This document shows positions 21,360 through 32,640 of a DNA stretch of 64,000 bases, one piece after another (position 1 is the first letter of the stretch; each line of letters starts with the position of its first letter). The stretch covers positions 1,240,001 through 1,304,000 of the forward strand of contig RSEE01000003.1 of NCBI GenBank assembly GCA_003971905.1, given 5' to 3'. The DNA is from Moniliella sp. 'wahieum'. Lineage: Eukaryota > Basidiomycota > Moniliellomycetes > Moniliellales > Moniliellaceae. The position numbers and the translations under genes were made by a program. Below the pieces are notes generated by a model. That model did not search any database and was not told the DNA's origin. It was given only the letters and a program-made list of their open reading frames with translations.

Positions 21360-22720
21360 CGTCCAATCCAAATGATGTCACAGCCACGAATCTTGATACT
21401 GATGGTGTTCAACGTATCATGTCCCACTCAGCGGTTTCAGCTAGTAGGTACCAGGACGGACTGGAGGGCGCACTCTCCCGAATGCAGTGCCCCCGCAGAC
21501 GCAAGCGCCTACGGAGGCGACCAGAAGGTCCAGTCAGGCTGTGGTTGTCGCTCGTGCTGACATGTTTTGTTGGCAGACCTCAACTGGTTCAAGCTTCAAG
21601 AGCTAGTTTCAAGCTTCAGAGCTTCAGCTCGCGCTTCCCACGCACTGTACCTGCCTCCACTTGGCAGTTGCCAGTGGGGTGCCAGGCACCATGCCACCTC
21701 CACTCCCAGATCTGTCACAGGTGCATGTCAGCATGCCAGCCGCCGGGCCGCCCCGGGCTGAGCCTGAGCTCCACAGGCCTCCCTCAGGCCCTCAGGGCGC
21801 CAGATTCCAGGCCCTGGGTCGGTTATGGTTACCGGTTGCGCATTACGCGTTCTGCGTACGCGGTTCACGCTCGCATTCAACGTTCAGACGTTCAGGCCTT
21901 GCCATGACAAGCTTTACACGCGCGACACAAATGCGGTGCGACCACCTACCATACCTGCTCAGGTCACTGAGTCCTGATAATTGATAGCCCCGCCAACCTC
22001 GGCCGAGATCATCGATCCTCGGCCATCGATCACCGACCAGACCTCTGATATCGGATCTCAGACCTTCTCAGACTTGAGCTCATGCACCCGTTCGTCGGAT
22101 CTGCGCCAGTCTGCGCCACGCTGGCTCCGGCTGAGCGATCTACGCATCATGCATCGTTCCCAGCGCGCCTCACGCTCACCGGTCAGTACTCCCCAATCAC
22201 CGATCATTAACGTCATGTCCAAGCTAACTTTCGATCCCGCTCAGCGCCACGCGCTTTCTGGCCATTCGCGTGTTCGCACGCACTCGGTTCATCGAATCCT
22301 GGGCTTCGATACCACACTCCCTCCATGCTGCCTCGATGCAACTGGGGCTAGTCTCAGTACTCAGTACCAGTACCCTCAGTCTCCGTACCCAGCCCCTCAG
22401 GACCCAGTCCAGTAACCTCAGTCTGAGTACTGAGACTCAGTTCCTCAGCGCTCCGCCTACAAGCACACAATCGCGGGGCGTCTCCGGATCCGCTTTCCAC
22501 TGCCCCCACGCCCACTTTTCTCCGCCCAGCCGCTAGCCATTTGTTGTTTGCCGCTGACTAGTCACGGTGACGAGGTAAGCGCTGAGGCTCAGCCGTAGCA
22601 CTAGCAGTACTGATTATCAGTTCACTATAGTAGCCGAGTCCCATGTTCAGCGTCCCCCTACGGTTTTTTATAAAGTTTCCGGGTCCTCTGGTTCTGAGCT
22701 CCCCTGACCGACTTGACCTC
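21360..22720. repeat. gene-free stretch of short palindromic words
   Basis: Contains no supportable gene. From about 21580 it is built of recurring short palindromic or near-palindromic words: CAAGCTTCAAG, ACGTTCAGACGTTCAGG, GATCATCGATC, CTCAGTACTCAGTACC. The same vocabulary recurs near 44700-45060 and 46380-47160. Confidence 0.55.
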
Positions 22721-22766
22721 CCCCCCCTCCACATCGTTGCTACTCCATCTCACTCCATCTCGCTCA

Positions 22767-23065
22767 ATGGTGCGTCTTCCTCCCGCTGCTCGTCGCTGTA
22801 TCCTACGTGTTAACATCCCTCTTGCTTCTCCTCAGGGTTCCTGCTTCTCATCTCCGGAAAAGACCTCTAAGCCGCGGGCCAGGAGGGCTTGACTCGTACC
22901 ACCTCTTCCTACCAGGGCAGCAATGCCGATGCCACGCGCTACTCGGACCGGCCAAATCCTGCTCTGCATGACGGCCACCCCACTGTCGCGCAGGTGGCTA
23001 AGACCAACACGCTTGAGGCCCGCGTGAAGCAGGCCGAGTCTCAGAACCAGGCTCGCGCGGGCTAA
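22767..23065 (+). CDS. small protein with N-myristoylation-type start (MGSCFSS)
   Basis: The ATG at 22767-22769 is directly followed by a 66-nt intron (22770-22835, GTGCGT...CTCAG), so the first exon's coding part is only the start codon. Splicing gives MGSCFSSPEKTSK, a Met-Gly start with Cys4 and Ser6-7 that fits N-myristoylation plus palmitoylation. One missing base near 22877 then restores RGQEGLTRTTSSYQGSNA, RPNPALHDGHPTVAQVAK and TNTLEARVKQAESQNQARAG to the TAA at 23063-23065, total about 77 residues. Without the repair the frame stops after MGSCFSSPEKTSKPRARRA. I do not recognise the family. The pyrimidine-rich leader before the ATG supports a real gene. Confidence 0.55.
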
Positions 23066-24641
23066 ACGGATTTCCATCCCGTGGTACCGTCTTTCACCTT
23101 TCCTGGCTCTATGGTTCCTCAATACCGTCGATTCCCTTCCAGACCTGGCCTGGTCCCCCCCCCCCCCCACTTCCCCTTCTCCCTCCCCTCCACGCCATGT
23201 TTCTCCCTCTATATCAACCCTCACTTTTTGAAGGGTGCTCACTCCCCCTGTTTCTCCTCACCCCTTCTTGTATATGTTGAGTCCCTTTTCCACTCAAACA
23301 TGGGGTTACGACCACGATATTCGCCTTGTTTCTCTCGACGGGCACGCCCAACCTACCACCTTTCTAGACTTCAAGCACTCCCACCCAAGGGGCCTGTAGG
23401 GTGAGAGTACCTGTGTGCAATTGTCTTCTCACTCACCTCTTTTTTCACCGGGCTGTTTATCAGGGCCATATAGCTTTGGCGCACATGACTACGCTGAGGG
23501 TGTTGCGCGGAGCGCGCTGAGCGCTGACTCCCCCACCAGGCAAATTCCCGCAGCATCGACCAGGTCGTACTCAGTCTCTATATTCAACGGTTCTCAGTGC
23601 ATACACATGGGATTTTGTTCGATGCCCGTTCCAGGCCGGTGGACTGGTGTGTGCGTGTGGGTTGAGCGTTGAGCTCTGTCGTTCACCTTTTGAACAAAAT
23701 GTTGACCGCGGACCGCGGTCGCGGTGACGTGAGTCTGAACCGATGTATTGAGCACTGTAGGTTTGCTACCACTGTTGGGGGGGGGGGGGGGAATGATAAC
23801 CCACGCATCATAGTTTTACTATATTCTCAAGTGGAGAGTAGGGGCAGCTCTGTAGGACCACAGTCGAACCTCCTTGCCTCTCCGACTCACTGACTGACGA
23901 GACTGCCAACACGTCCAAGCTATAGCTCAACAACAGTCGTTCAGTTTCATACATTATTTCTCTTCATCGCATAGGATCCATAGCATCAGCAGAACGTAGC
24001 CAAGAAGCGCTACACCTACCAGCAGGCTCACTCACTTTGGCTTGGGCAGAGGTAGTTTGTACCAACCCAATAAAGAAGCCAATAGAGTCTCGTCGGCAGT
24101 AGATCTTCTTCATTATGAAGACCTACTGCTTTTTGGCTTCTGACATGCTCCTCCCAAACCGGCGGATGTATATAGCGCGGGTGGATATCGAGGCGCATGT
24201 TGGCAGCGAGCAATGTGAGAGCCATCTCCAATGATTCATGAACCTCTTCGGCCCGTTCTTCCGGCCATCAAACATGTTCTCGACAGGCAAGCATGTCATG
24301 GTGTCATTTTGGTAAGGTTACGCGTCTGGGCCAGCGGAAGCCCTGCGGATACCTACCGTGCAAGGCGCAGTGATCGATGATCCTGACCGGTGAGGAGGGT
24401 GTGCGCTGTTACGTAACAGGATCCACCCTGTTCCCATGCGGAGCAAGCCACCGTCGATTGTCAGTGCGTGATCATCGATGAGAGGCCCCAGGAAATGTTT
24501 TAATTCCACCAACCACGAGGCTGATCCGCTTTCCGTGCGCGCCGTGTTCGTTCAGTCGCCCTTGGCTGGCCATCCCAGCGTCTGGCGATCCGTCCCTCCT
24601 GCACCCCCCCACCAGCTCCCCCCCGCTGCGGTCCCAGTTGC
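23066..24641. other. intergenic with homopolymer runs
   Basis: About 1.6 kb with no supportable gene. It holds a C run near 23157-23168 and a 15-G run at 23777-23791; both lengths are doubtful given the indel errors elsewhere. Confidence 0.4.
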
Positions 24642-25969
24642 ATGACCAACGCTGCAACGCAGGCGGCCGTGCTGGCGTCCTTGGCGGACCTCTTGCCCTT
24701 GCTCTTGTCTCCAGACCAACCCGCCATCCCCACCGAACGCAAGGCAGCGATCTCCGCTTTCGTCACTCCCTATTGAAGCCCGAGTATGTCGCCTGTCCTC
24801 TCCGAGTCTCGTGATTCGAGCGACACGCACTGACCTCTACCAGCTCTACTGAGCGGGAAGATATGTGCGCACCTCCCCGCCATCGCTGCCTCCGCGACCC
24901 GTTCCATCATTAACTGTCACCATTACTGACCCCCTGATGTGTAGTTACTGGGCCATACTCCCGTCTCAGCCGACCCTAAAAACCAATTCTCGCATCGCCT
25001 CGCTCACCCTTGTGGCACTGTACGACTGGGGACTGCTCTGGCAGAGTCCCTGGGCCCCGGGGACCGGAGCAGCGGAAGCTACCTTCTCCCGAGCTTGCTT
25101 CGCTTGCGTTTCAGTGCCCAACTTGATCGTCTGCTCGCCGAATCGACGTTCCACTCCCCCTATCAATGGGAAAACTGATCCAACCACGCATCTCCATCTT
25201 ACTAGAGCGAATGCTTGACAAGGAAAAGATAAGATTAGTGGCAAGGACAAGGAAACTCCGCTACAAACCTGCGATCATTCCCTCTCCAGTTTCCTCCAGA
25301 GCACTGACGATACTGACACCACATTGGCCAACCCCCACTCCTACCTGTGTTGGAAGCTCCATTCCATCCGTCTTCCCTCAGAGAACAAGAACGACAAGGC
25401 CTGGTTTCCCACCATTGACGAGGCACTGCGGGCCATTTCCCTGAGCCCGCCACCGAGGAGGCCATTACCTCCGCGAAGGATTTCTGGGACGGGTTTGATT
25501 CCGACCCCCATCCCGACGTGGACTCAACTGAACCTCCCCGGACCCCGCGCGGTCCTCCTGCCGAAGCCGATGAAGAGTATTGGGCCAAATACGAGAGCGT
25601 CGAAACAGCGCTAGGAGACCAGTCCTTCCTCCCTAAACATGGTAGCCCTACGTCCCCCATGCCCATACCCAAACTCAAAACTTTCCTCCATCTCGCGGAA
25701 GTGAAGCCGGATCGCTGGATCCCCAGCCCCAACCTGCTATGCACCGCACCACTTCCATCTCCACGTTCCTCTCCACCAGCCCGCGGGGCGATCGGAGAAA
25801 CCACCCACCGATGCCTCACTCTCCCTTCAAAGACGAGCAAGTGGCCGCCCTTAAAAGCGTCCTCCGCGGTGCTTGGGGTATGTTCCGCGGCCCAACCACT
25901 GCTCCGGACTTGGAAAACCGCAAACGTCTTTTCCTTGAACTGGCTCAGAACATTGTGAACGAACCTTAA
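24642..25969 (+). CDS. conserved-looking hypothetical protein, multi-exon
   Basis: I do not recognise a named family. The N-terminus MTNAATQAAVLASLADLLPL continues into a hydrophobic helix (LLSPDQPAIPTERKAAISAF). An intron probably starts at GTATGTCGCC near 24785 and ends CTACCAG near 24842, and a second acceptor TGTGTAG near 24944 leads into LLGHTPVSADPKNQFSHRL. The C-terminal half reads PHSYLCWKLHSIRLP, AITSAKDFWDGFDSDP, ADEEYWAKYESVE and PFKDEQVAALKSVLRGAW, ending RLFLELAQNIVNEP. The acidic EEYWAKY block resembles uncharacterised basidiomycete proteins I have seen, but I cannot name one. Frameshifts near 25150-25240, 25470 and 25690 obscure the middle. Confidence 0.5.
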
Positions 25970-26213
25970 CCTCTCCCGTCTCCGTCCATTGATTGATTAA
26001 TCGCATTGCACCGCTGTCCCGCATAATCGGCATCATCGCCTGTCGCATAGCGGCTAGAAACGGCCACAGTCACGTGATCGGAGCGGAACGACGCGTGGCT
26101 GCCAAGTTCCTCGCCTATTAAACGACGATTGCCACTGGGTGATCTACTTTGTCACATCCCTCCACCCAGTACCCACTTCGCTTCGTAGTCTGTCCCCTTG
26201 CCCCGTTGTGGTA

Positions 26214-27425
26214 ATGGTCCATCTCCGGCTGAATGAGAAGGATACGCAACGCAATCCGTATATCAACTTTGTACGTGCCCTCGCCGGGGATGGACAAGAC
26301 GAGGCGACCCGGCGCCTGGAACAGATCGCAGCAGTGTACAAGCCCATCATGGCCGAGTATGGCTTTCGTCTGCGCTGGAGGAGTTCCCGTCAACCCTGAG
26401 TTTTCCGGGCGCAATTGGAATGCAGGTGAGACGATTGAGCTTGTCCTGCGTACCCGAGACGGAGGATGGGCGCCGTTTATGGCTGTGACCCACGTTATGG
26501 CCCACGAGCTCGCTCACATCCTTCATGTAGGTCGTCCCCGCGCCTACACCACGAGTCTCTAGCTCGCTGACACAGCCCAGATGAACCATCTCCCGGCGCA
26601 TGGACGTTTAACGAGCGAGATTCAGACTAAGGTCCGTACTCTTATTCGACAAGGCTACTTTGGTGACGGTACGTAGTACCTTTCCTCGCTTTGACATTTG
26701 TTTTGGTCTAACTTCTCCGTTTGTGCTTCTAGGCTTTTGGTCGGTATGTGACCCTCTATGCTTTCTGTGACTGAGTAGACCGATGACCTAGCTGGCGGTT
26801 TGGTAGGCAGGATACCGTTTAAAGGACCAAACGTCTGTTCCAGGGGATGCCAACCCAGAAGCGATGGTACGAGGGTACGCGAATCATGTATGCGGTGGCG
26901 CGCAACGTGGCCGGGGGCGGGGAAGGGGCATGCGTGGCCGCGCACGAGGACGGGGCAGGGGAGCTTCCAACACTCGACCGGCTCCCCCCCGGTCCGATGC
27001 GCCCACCAAGCCACCCCCTAAACGCAAGAGAGGCTCCAAGGTCCTACTCTCCGTACTGGTGCGCAGACCCCGCCCACCTCCCGCCGAACCACAAAAAGGC
27101 TCGTGCAACGTTACCAGGTACGCACGTTCTCCTTGCTCTTTCGTTGTGCATGGTCTGGTTGATACTGAGATATATTGTAGGCAAGGGGCAGCGACTGGAT
27201 GGGTCGAGCCCAGAACCACCAAAGGCACGACGTACCCCCAGCACCCAGACCGTTGCGGGCAGAATCGAGCGCGTAGCGGCCATCGAAGCCCGCTTGCAGG
27301 CGGGGCAGGCGCAGGAGACCAGTGCCAATCCTAACCCGGCTTCCTCCGCGCATCTTACTGGTCCCTCTGTTCCGCAGCGCACGTCCGCCCGCGTACTTGA
27401 GCACGAGGTGATCGAAATTGACTAG
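26214..27425 (+). CDS. WSS1: Wss1-type DNA-protein-crosslink metalloprotease (WLM domain)
   Basis: Predicted SUMO-linked protease of DNA-protein crosslink repair. The start MVHLRLNEKDTQRNPYINF is typical of the family. The zinc motif is HELAHILH/MNH (HExxHxxxxxH), split by an intron at 26527-26580. After GRLTSEIQTKVRTLIRQGYF come two introns (26669-26732 and 26744-26806) that flank an 11-nt exon encoding GFWS; the next exon gives AGYRLKDQTSVPGDANPE and VRGYANHVCGGA, the usual end of the domain. An Arg-Gly tract follows, then an intron at 27118-27180. The protein ends EHEVIEID, a SUMO-interacting-type motif. Frameshifts near 26385 (FPVNPEFSGRNWNAGE restored) and 26960-27100 are single bases. 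Confidence 0.88.
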
Positions 27426-28303
27426 GCCATCCAAACAGCCATCAGTGGAGCGCAGGGGGCCTAATCAAAAGGTTTATTGCGCTTGTAGGTTTCCAAGTCA
27501 AGTAACTATACCTCTATCGTCTTGGATAAGAGCTTGGGAAGAATAGTCCATTTTGCTGACGGTTTAGCACGCTAATCTCTGCGAGCATATGTATCGTGGG
27601 CTCAAATGCCTTAAACTGGATCGGCTTGTATACTAGATACTACTTTTGCCTTGTATGTTGGCTTCTTAGTATTCTGGGTCCAAGTCTGCAGAAGAGGGAT
27701 GAACGATGAACTGATTGTTGTCACCAAGAACACTGAGGACACTTGCAAGCACGCCGCTGTTAGAAAACAACCTATGAGAATCTGATGAGGCCTGGGGTCC
27801 TGATATATGATACCTGATGGTCCCCAATGGTGATGCAATCGCACTGGTTGCGCTGGTCTAAGCCCGCCAGCAACGCCTACAGAGGAACATCAAGCAGCCA
27901 GTCGCCACTACTAGGGCTGTGGCTAGGCTGCGCAGCCGGGAAACCAGAGGCGAGAAACAAAAACGCGGAACTCCTACGCTGGAGCGTTGGCCAAAACCAC
28001 GAGCCATCCGCGGTGGCTTTTCAGTCTCGACGTAGAGAATACCATCATGCCCATTATCGAATGTGGACAGCGCGCGGGGGGGGGAGTAGGTGACAAGATG
28101 AATCAGGCTGGAGACGCCTGCTGTTTTAAGTAGCCTGTCTGCTGCGCTCGAATGGACGAGCCACAGCAAGTAGCAAGTGGCGCCTTACGTAATGCAGTGA
28201 AACGTTCACCGTCCGATTTTGCTGGGCCACCCAGTCGCGACGGGATGGGAATCGGGCTTGATTCTTCCACCACCACTAATCTCCCGCCGCGTCAGGACCC
28301 GTC
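27426..28303. other. intergenic between Wss1 and symplekin
   Basis: No protein gene is seen. A tRNA-like 74-nt segment is listed separately. Confidence 0.4.
27547..27620 (+). tRNA. possible tRNA relic (tRNA-Glu(CTC)-like)
   Basis: The 74-nt segment has ends TCCATTT and AACTGGA that pair at six of seven positions, a D-arm-like ACGGTTTAGCAC, a CTC in the anticodon region of GCTAATCTCTG, and a T-arm-like GTGGGCTCAAAT. The anticodon and T stems do not pair well. It may be a decayed or poorly sequenced tRNA-Glu(CTC), or chance. Confidence 0.22.
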
Positions 28304-31300
28304 ATGGCCGACTCAGCTCCGAAGAAGGACCCTTTGGTCCTTGTGCGCGAGGTGATCCATGCCCGATCCGGCGTGTCCGTATTGCAGCTCCAGGAGCTGT
28401 ATGCTGCGTTTGAGGCGCAGCCCGGCGCCTTGCCCATGCTACTTCCCAACCTGCTCCCGCTCCTCGACCAGCCCGAGCCGTTGCGGGGCTGGGTCTTGAA
28501 CTACATGGACCTGGCCTTTTGCCGCGGAGTCCTCAAGATGGATGCTCGCCGATCCCGTGCGTGTATTCTGCATTCTCCTTTTGTGTTCTAACTCTCTCCT
28601 GCCAGTCGCCCCGTACGTCATCGACCCTGTCTTGTCCTATATCAACGACCCCAATCCTTCGTATGCCAAGACGGCCATTCAGTGCTTTGCCAGCGCCTAT
28701 CCTTCCATCTTTCAACACTTTATCGTTGACCCGAGCCAGGTCGCGCGCTGGCCCCTCATTCACGACATTCGCAATCGGCTGCTTGTCCTCTTCAACAGCC
28801 CCGCAGTTCCTACCGGCACCAAAATCGCCATTATCAAAGCTTTCCAGCGCATGGTGCTTGTCCAGATTGCCAGCGGCCCAGGAGCTTCTCCCAGTGATGT
28901 GAACGTGACACATGTCCCTGCAGGACACCCAATCCTTAACCCCGTCGATCTTGACTCGGACGCACGCCAGTTGCTTCTCCACTTGGTCCCGTTCATGTTC
29001 AGTAGCGATCAGGTGGACCTTGTTATGGCAACAATGAACACGTTGGCCATGTTGGCGCGCCATCGGCCTTCTCTGGTCGAGCTTGTGAGTCGAGCCTTGA
29101 TCGATTGGACTCCCGACAAGTTCGTGGGAAGGTTGGAACAACGCTTTGTCGAAAAGGCACTTCGCACTTTGTATCGTCACATGATCCGCTTCAACGTGGG
29201 CGGGGCGGCGTTCAAAGCGCAGTTCCAGGTTGCACTCGAGGTCCAGGTTCGGCGAGAAGCCGAGGCGGAAAATGCGCTTGCACTGGCCCGCGAAGCTGAG
29301 GCCAAGCGCAAGCGTGACGAGCTGGCTGAGGAGATTGCCATGGCGGCTGGGGCCAAACGGCCCAGGACGGACCCGGAAACCAGTGCCCCTCCCCTCCCCA
29401 GGTCGTCCCCAACGTATCGCCCGCCAGGCCGCCCGCGCATTCCAGAGCCAGGACACGAACGAAGCCTTGGCCAATTTGATGTCACTCAGCTCCCGCTCTC
29501 GGTGGTCGTCGACCTGGTGATTGCCAATTTCCATGCTATATCCGAGGCTACGTTGGAGGAGGCCGTGTCCCGCACCCGGGCCAGTCTTTCCAGTGACACC
29601 CCAGCACCGCTTGCATTGGAGGACCCCGCCGTTGAGCTTGCCCCCGCATTAGAACACTTTGAATTGGCACCACCCACTGCCTTGCCCCCCGCCCAGGCGT
29701 CTGACTTGATGAAGGGTGTTGTAGTCCGCATGACGAATATTGGTATGGACGAAGTGGCAACACGTCGCCCAGCCAAGGAGGGTGAAGAGCAGGGTGTCCC
29801 TTCCCACCCTGTACTTTGGAGCTCCCTCATTTCCCGTTTGGCCGTACGTGGGTTATATATGCCCCTACGTCCGGGAGCGGGGCAGGACGAAGTGCAAAGG
29901 CGGGAGGCAGTACTAAAATACGCCGACCAATTGCGTTCCGTTGTCATGCGTATGGTTTTGGAAGACCCCGAACCACGTCTTGAATTGGCCACACGCTGGT
30001 TAATGGAGGAGTGGACCTCGGACAACCAGCGGCGCCATGACGGTTTGGAGGGGAAGTACGAACCCCTGCTGGTTGAGTTGCTGGCTGGGCTGCGGCCCAA
30101 GCTCACTTCGGAATCCAAGTGGATTCTCCCGTTTATTGAAGACTTGCCTGTTCTACCCCCCTCGGCGATGGATCAGCTGGTGGCCTTGGCCAAGGACCGG
30201 TCTACTCTTCAGCTCGGGCTTCTTATCCTCCGGGAGGTGGCCGTTTCTCGCCCTCCCGTACGTCAATATGTGACAAGTCTCCTCCTTTCCCTTACTCGAT
30301 CCTCCGATGAGCTCCTCCGCCGTGGAGCCATCACCACGGTGCGTGTGTGGGTGAACAATGCCAAGCCCCGTCCCCCCTGGAGACTGTGGTGCTTGCCTAT
30401 TCCCACCAGTCTCTTGAGTGCCTTACTGTCGGCGTTAAGGCTGAAGGTGATGACACCATTATCTCTCCTCCCGAGGAGGACGACAAGGATACCAAGCCCA
30501 GTGTACCTGAGCCCGAAACCAAGAATGAGGATTCATCAGCTGAAGCTTCCACCGTGAAGATGGAGGACGTGGATGGTGAGCCTAGCGCAGTTGTTCCACC
30601 CGAAGGGGAACCGGAACACGAAACGCAAGCGGAAGCAGAGGTTTCCCCTGATCCGCAGAGGCAATGGAGCGAGACAGATGTTCTGCGCTATCTGGAGTTG
30701 ACGCTTGCGTTGTGTGTCAAGGTACCGAGCCTTCTCGATGACGTGTTTGCAACCTATGTTCACGTTCGTCCCGAGGTCCAAACAGCGATGGAAACTCACA
30801 TCACCAGGCTGATTGCCTCGATGGGTCCGCACCACCCTGTTCTTCTGGAACTGCTTTCCCATTTCCCCGAAGGTGCTGAGGGACTTGCGCTCACCATTTT
30901 CCAAATCATGTTTGACAAGGAAAAGTCGCCCGCCTTAGTCCAGCTTGTGGTCAAGCTCAGCCAAGAGCGCGTCTTGGATCCACGCTTTTTGCTTCCCATC
31001 TTGCCGGAACTCAAAAAAGTACGTGGTGTTTTGAATTTCTTGGTCCCTTTCTGACGTTTTTTTGTAGCCTGAGGTTCTCCGTCTCTTCCCCGAGTGGTAA
31101 GTTTATTGGACGACGAGTCGACGGCCAGGGACAACCTTGATGTGATGAAGAAGACGCTTGAGGCGATTGTTGTTCCCCCCGAGGATTCGTTTGGCCAAGT
31201 CTCGTCGAACCAGCCGCGGAAAGCACGTGAAGAGCATGTGACCCCGACTGAGCTTATGGGGATGCTTCATCGCAAAGAGAATGAGATCGGCAAGAAGGCC

Positions 31301-31744
31301 GCCGCAAGGGCGGTTCAAGTCTGCCTCAACATGCCCGACATGTTCCGTGCCGAGGTGTTGGCAGCGACGATGAACCAAATCGTTGAGGAGCCTGTACTGC
31401 CTACCATCTTCCTTCGCACGGTCCTCATGGCAGTGGATAAGTTCCCCTCGCTCAAGGGGTATGTAAGTGGAAACCTACTCTCTCGTCTCATTACCAAGAA
31501 GGTCTGGCTTGATCCCATCCTCTGGAAGGGCTTCATCATTGCCGCCAAAAAGACAGTACCCGGCTCCTACGCCGCCCTGGCCCAGCTGCACAAGGATCAG
31601 ATGCGGGAGATCGCCGCGCAAGACCCCGAGTTAAAGGAAGGATTGCGGGACTACTTTGTGAAGAAAACGGGAAACAACCCCAACCGTATGCGCCCCGTCC
31701 TGGACCTCTTGGGCCTTGATCCAGACGCGCCGGCGGCCCAATAA
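28304..31744 (+). CDS. PTA1: symplekin/Pta1, scaffold of the pre-mRNA cleavage-polyadenylation complex
   Basis: Predicted nuclear scaffold of CPSF/CPF. Starts MADSAPKKDPLVLVREVIHA; the N-terminal HEAT region includes DPVLSYINDPNPSYAKTAIQ and RWPLIHDIRNRLLVLFNSP and GTKIAIIKAFQRMVLVQ. A charged coiled segment (REAEAENALALAREAEAKRK) and NLS-like AKRPRTDPE follow, then further helical repeats (LPLSVVVDLVIANFHAIS, MKGVVVRMTNIG). The C-terminal symplekin domain has THITRLIASMGPHHPVLLEL, ELMGMLHRKENEIGKKAAAR, PTIFLRTVLMAVDKFPSLKG and LDPILWKGFIIAAKKTVPGS. Introns: about 28562-28606 and 31019-31067. Frameshifts near 28540, 30370 and 31095 (missing C in CCCCC) are single-base. About 2 kb (28607-30370) is open without interruption, the cleanest stretch in the window. 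Confidence 0.92.
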
Positions 31745-32002
31745 TGGCCCTTAGCCTGAGCTCTGAGCCCTGCTGATGTATGACACATTGAGATATGAGA
31801 CTTGAACTGGAAGTGGGATTGAGAACAGTATATCATTCGACAAGGATATATCAACTTGTAGGATAGGAATGCACTTTACGCCGTTTGTAGTAGGGACCGA
31901 GAACGAAAGTGAGGATACTAAAGTAAGGCGTACAGGTAGTTCGTAGAATAGTCCAGTGTGCGCTACTAGTAGTGTATAGGACAATGCAATTGCACCATAT
32001 CT

Positions 32003-32107
32003 GACTTTAGGGCAGTGGTTACCCCGTTCGCCTGCTATGTGTAGCACCTTGCTCCAAGGGCCAGCGAATCCTCTCTGAGGGCGTGAGTTCGAATCTCACA
32101 GGTGTCG
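32003..32107 (+). tRNA. tRNA-Ser(GCT), intron-containing, damaged acceptor stem
   Basis: A class II tRNA: anticodon stem TTCGC/GCGAA, loop starting CTGCTA (anticodon GCT), about 25-nt intron, variable arm CCTC-TCT-GAGG, T arm GTGAG-TTCGAAT-CTCAC, acceptor 3' strand AGGTGTC with discriminator G, then a six-T terminator. The 5' end reads GACTTTAGGGCAGTGG where GACACTTTAGGGC would pair fully, so two bases (AC) seem lost. Confidence 0.82.
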
Positions 32108-32640
32108 TTTTTTGCTGCGTTTCTACTAAATTTTTGTGATTTGCACCCTTGCTATATACGCCTTGGGAACCTCAAGAAGTGTTGGTTAGATGGGGAATGC
32201 TTAATGCAGTCGATGAAGCAATGAATTAATGAAGCGAAGAGCCAACTGGAGAGCTACTATAAGTATTGGCTCGCGTTGTGGACGGTAGTAGGAGAAACCC
32301 CCGGTATCAAGGCAGGTTAAAACATCGACACGTCCGCACAGTTGTGAGTGCATCCAGTATGATGCATGGCCCGGTGCAACTCCGACGCCGCTTACGAAGG
32401 GACGCTTGCTTTTCAACTCGCTTTCGTCGCCAACCAGAATGGGGCCAGGCAAACTACTCCACTATAACACACGCCTGCAATCATGGCCCCCCAAATTGTT
32501 TTACGAGAGATCATAGTGGGTCCAATCTTCATCAAGAAAATGAGTCAGTTCCGCCAACTTGAAAAGGATATACACCCAAAAGGTGGGATGGGGCAACTAT
32601 TAACGGCTGAGACGACGCCGCGATCGTGGGCAATGAGCGA

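Noticed and set aside
28533-29534. Long open frame on the minus strand, 333 codons
   Set aside because: It lies antisense to symplekin, whose motifs are clear on the plus strand; high GC in third positions creates such shadows.
32050-32075. Shared CACCTTGCTCCA between the tRNA-Ser intron and galactokinase (32777)
   Set aside because: Only 12 identical bases; in galactokinase it encodes conserved residues, so the match is probably chance.
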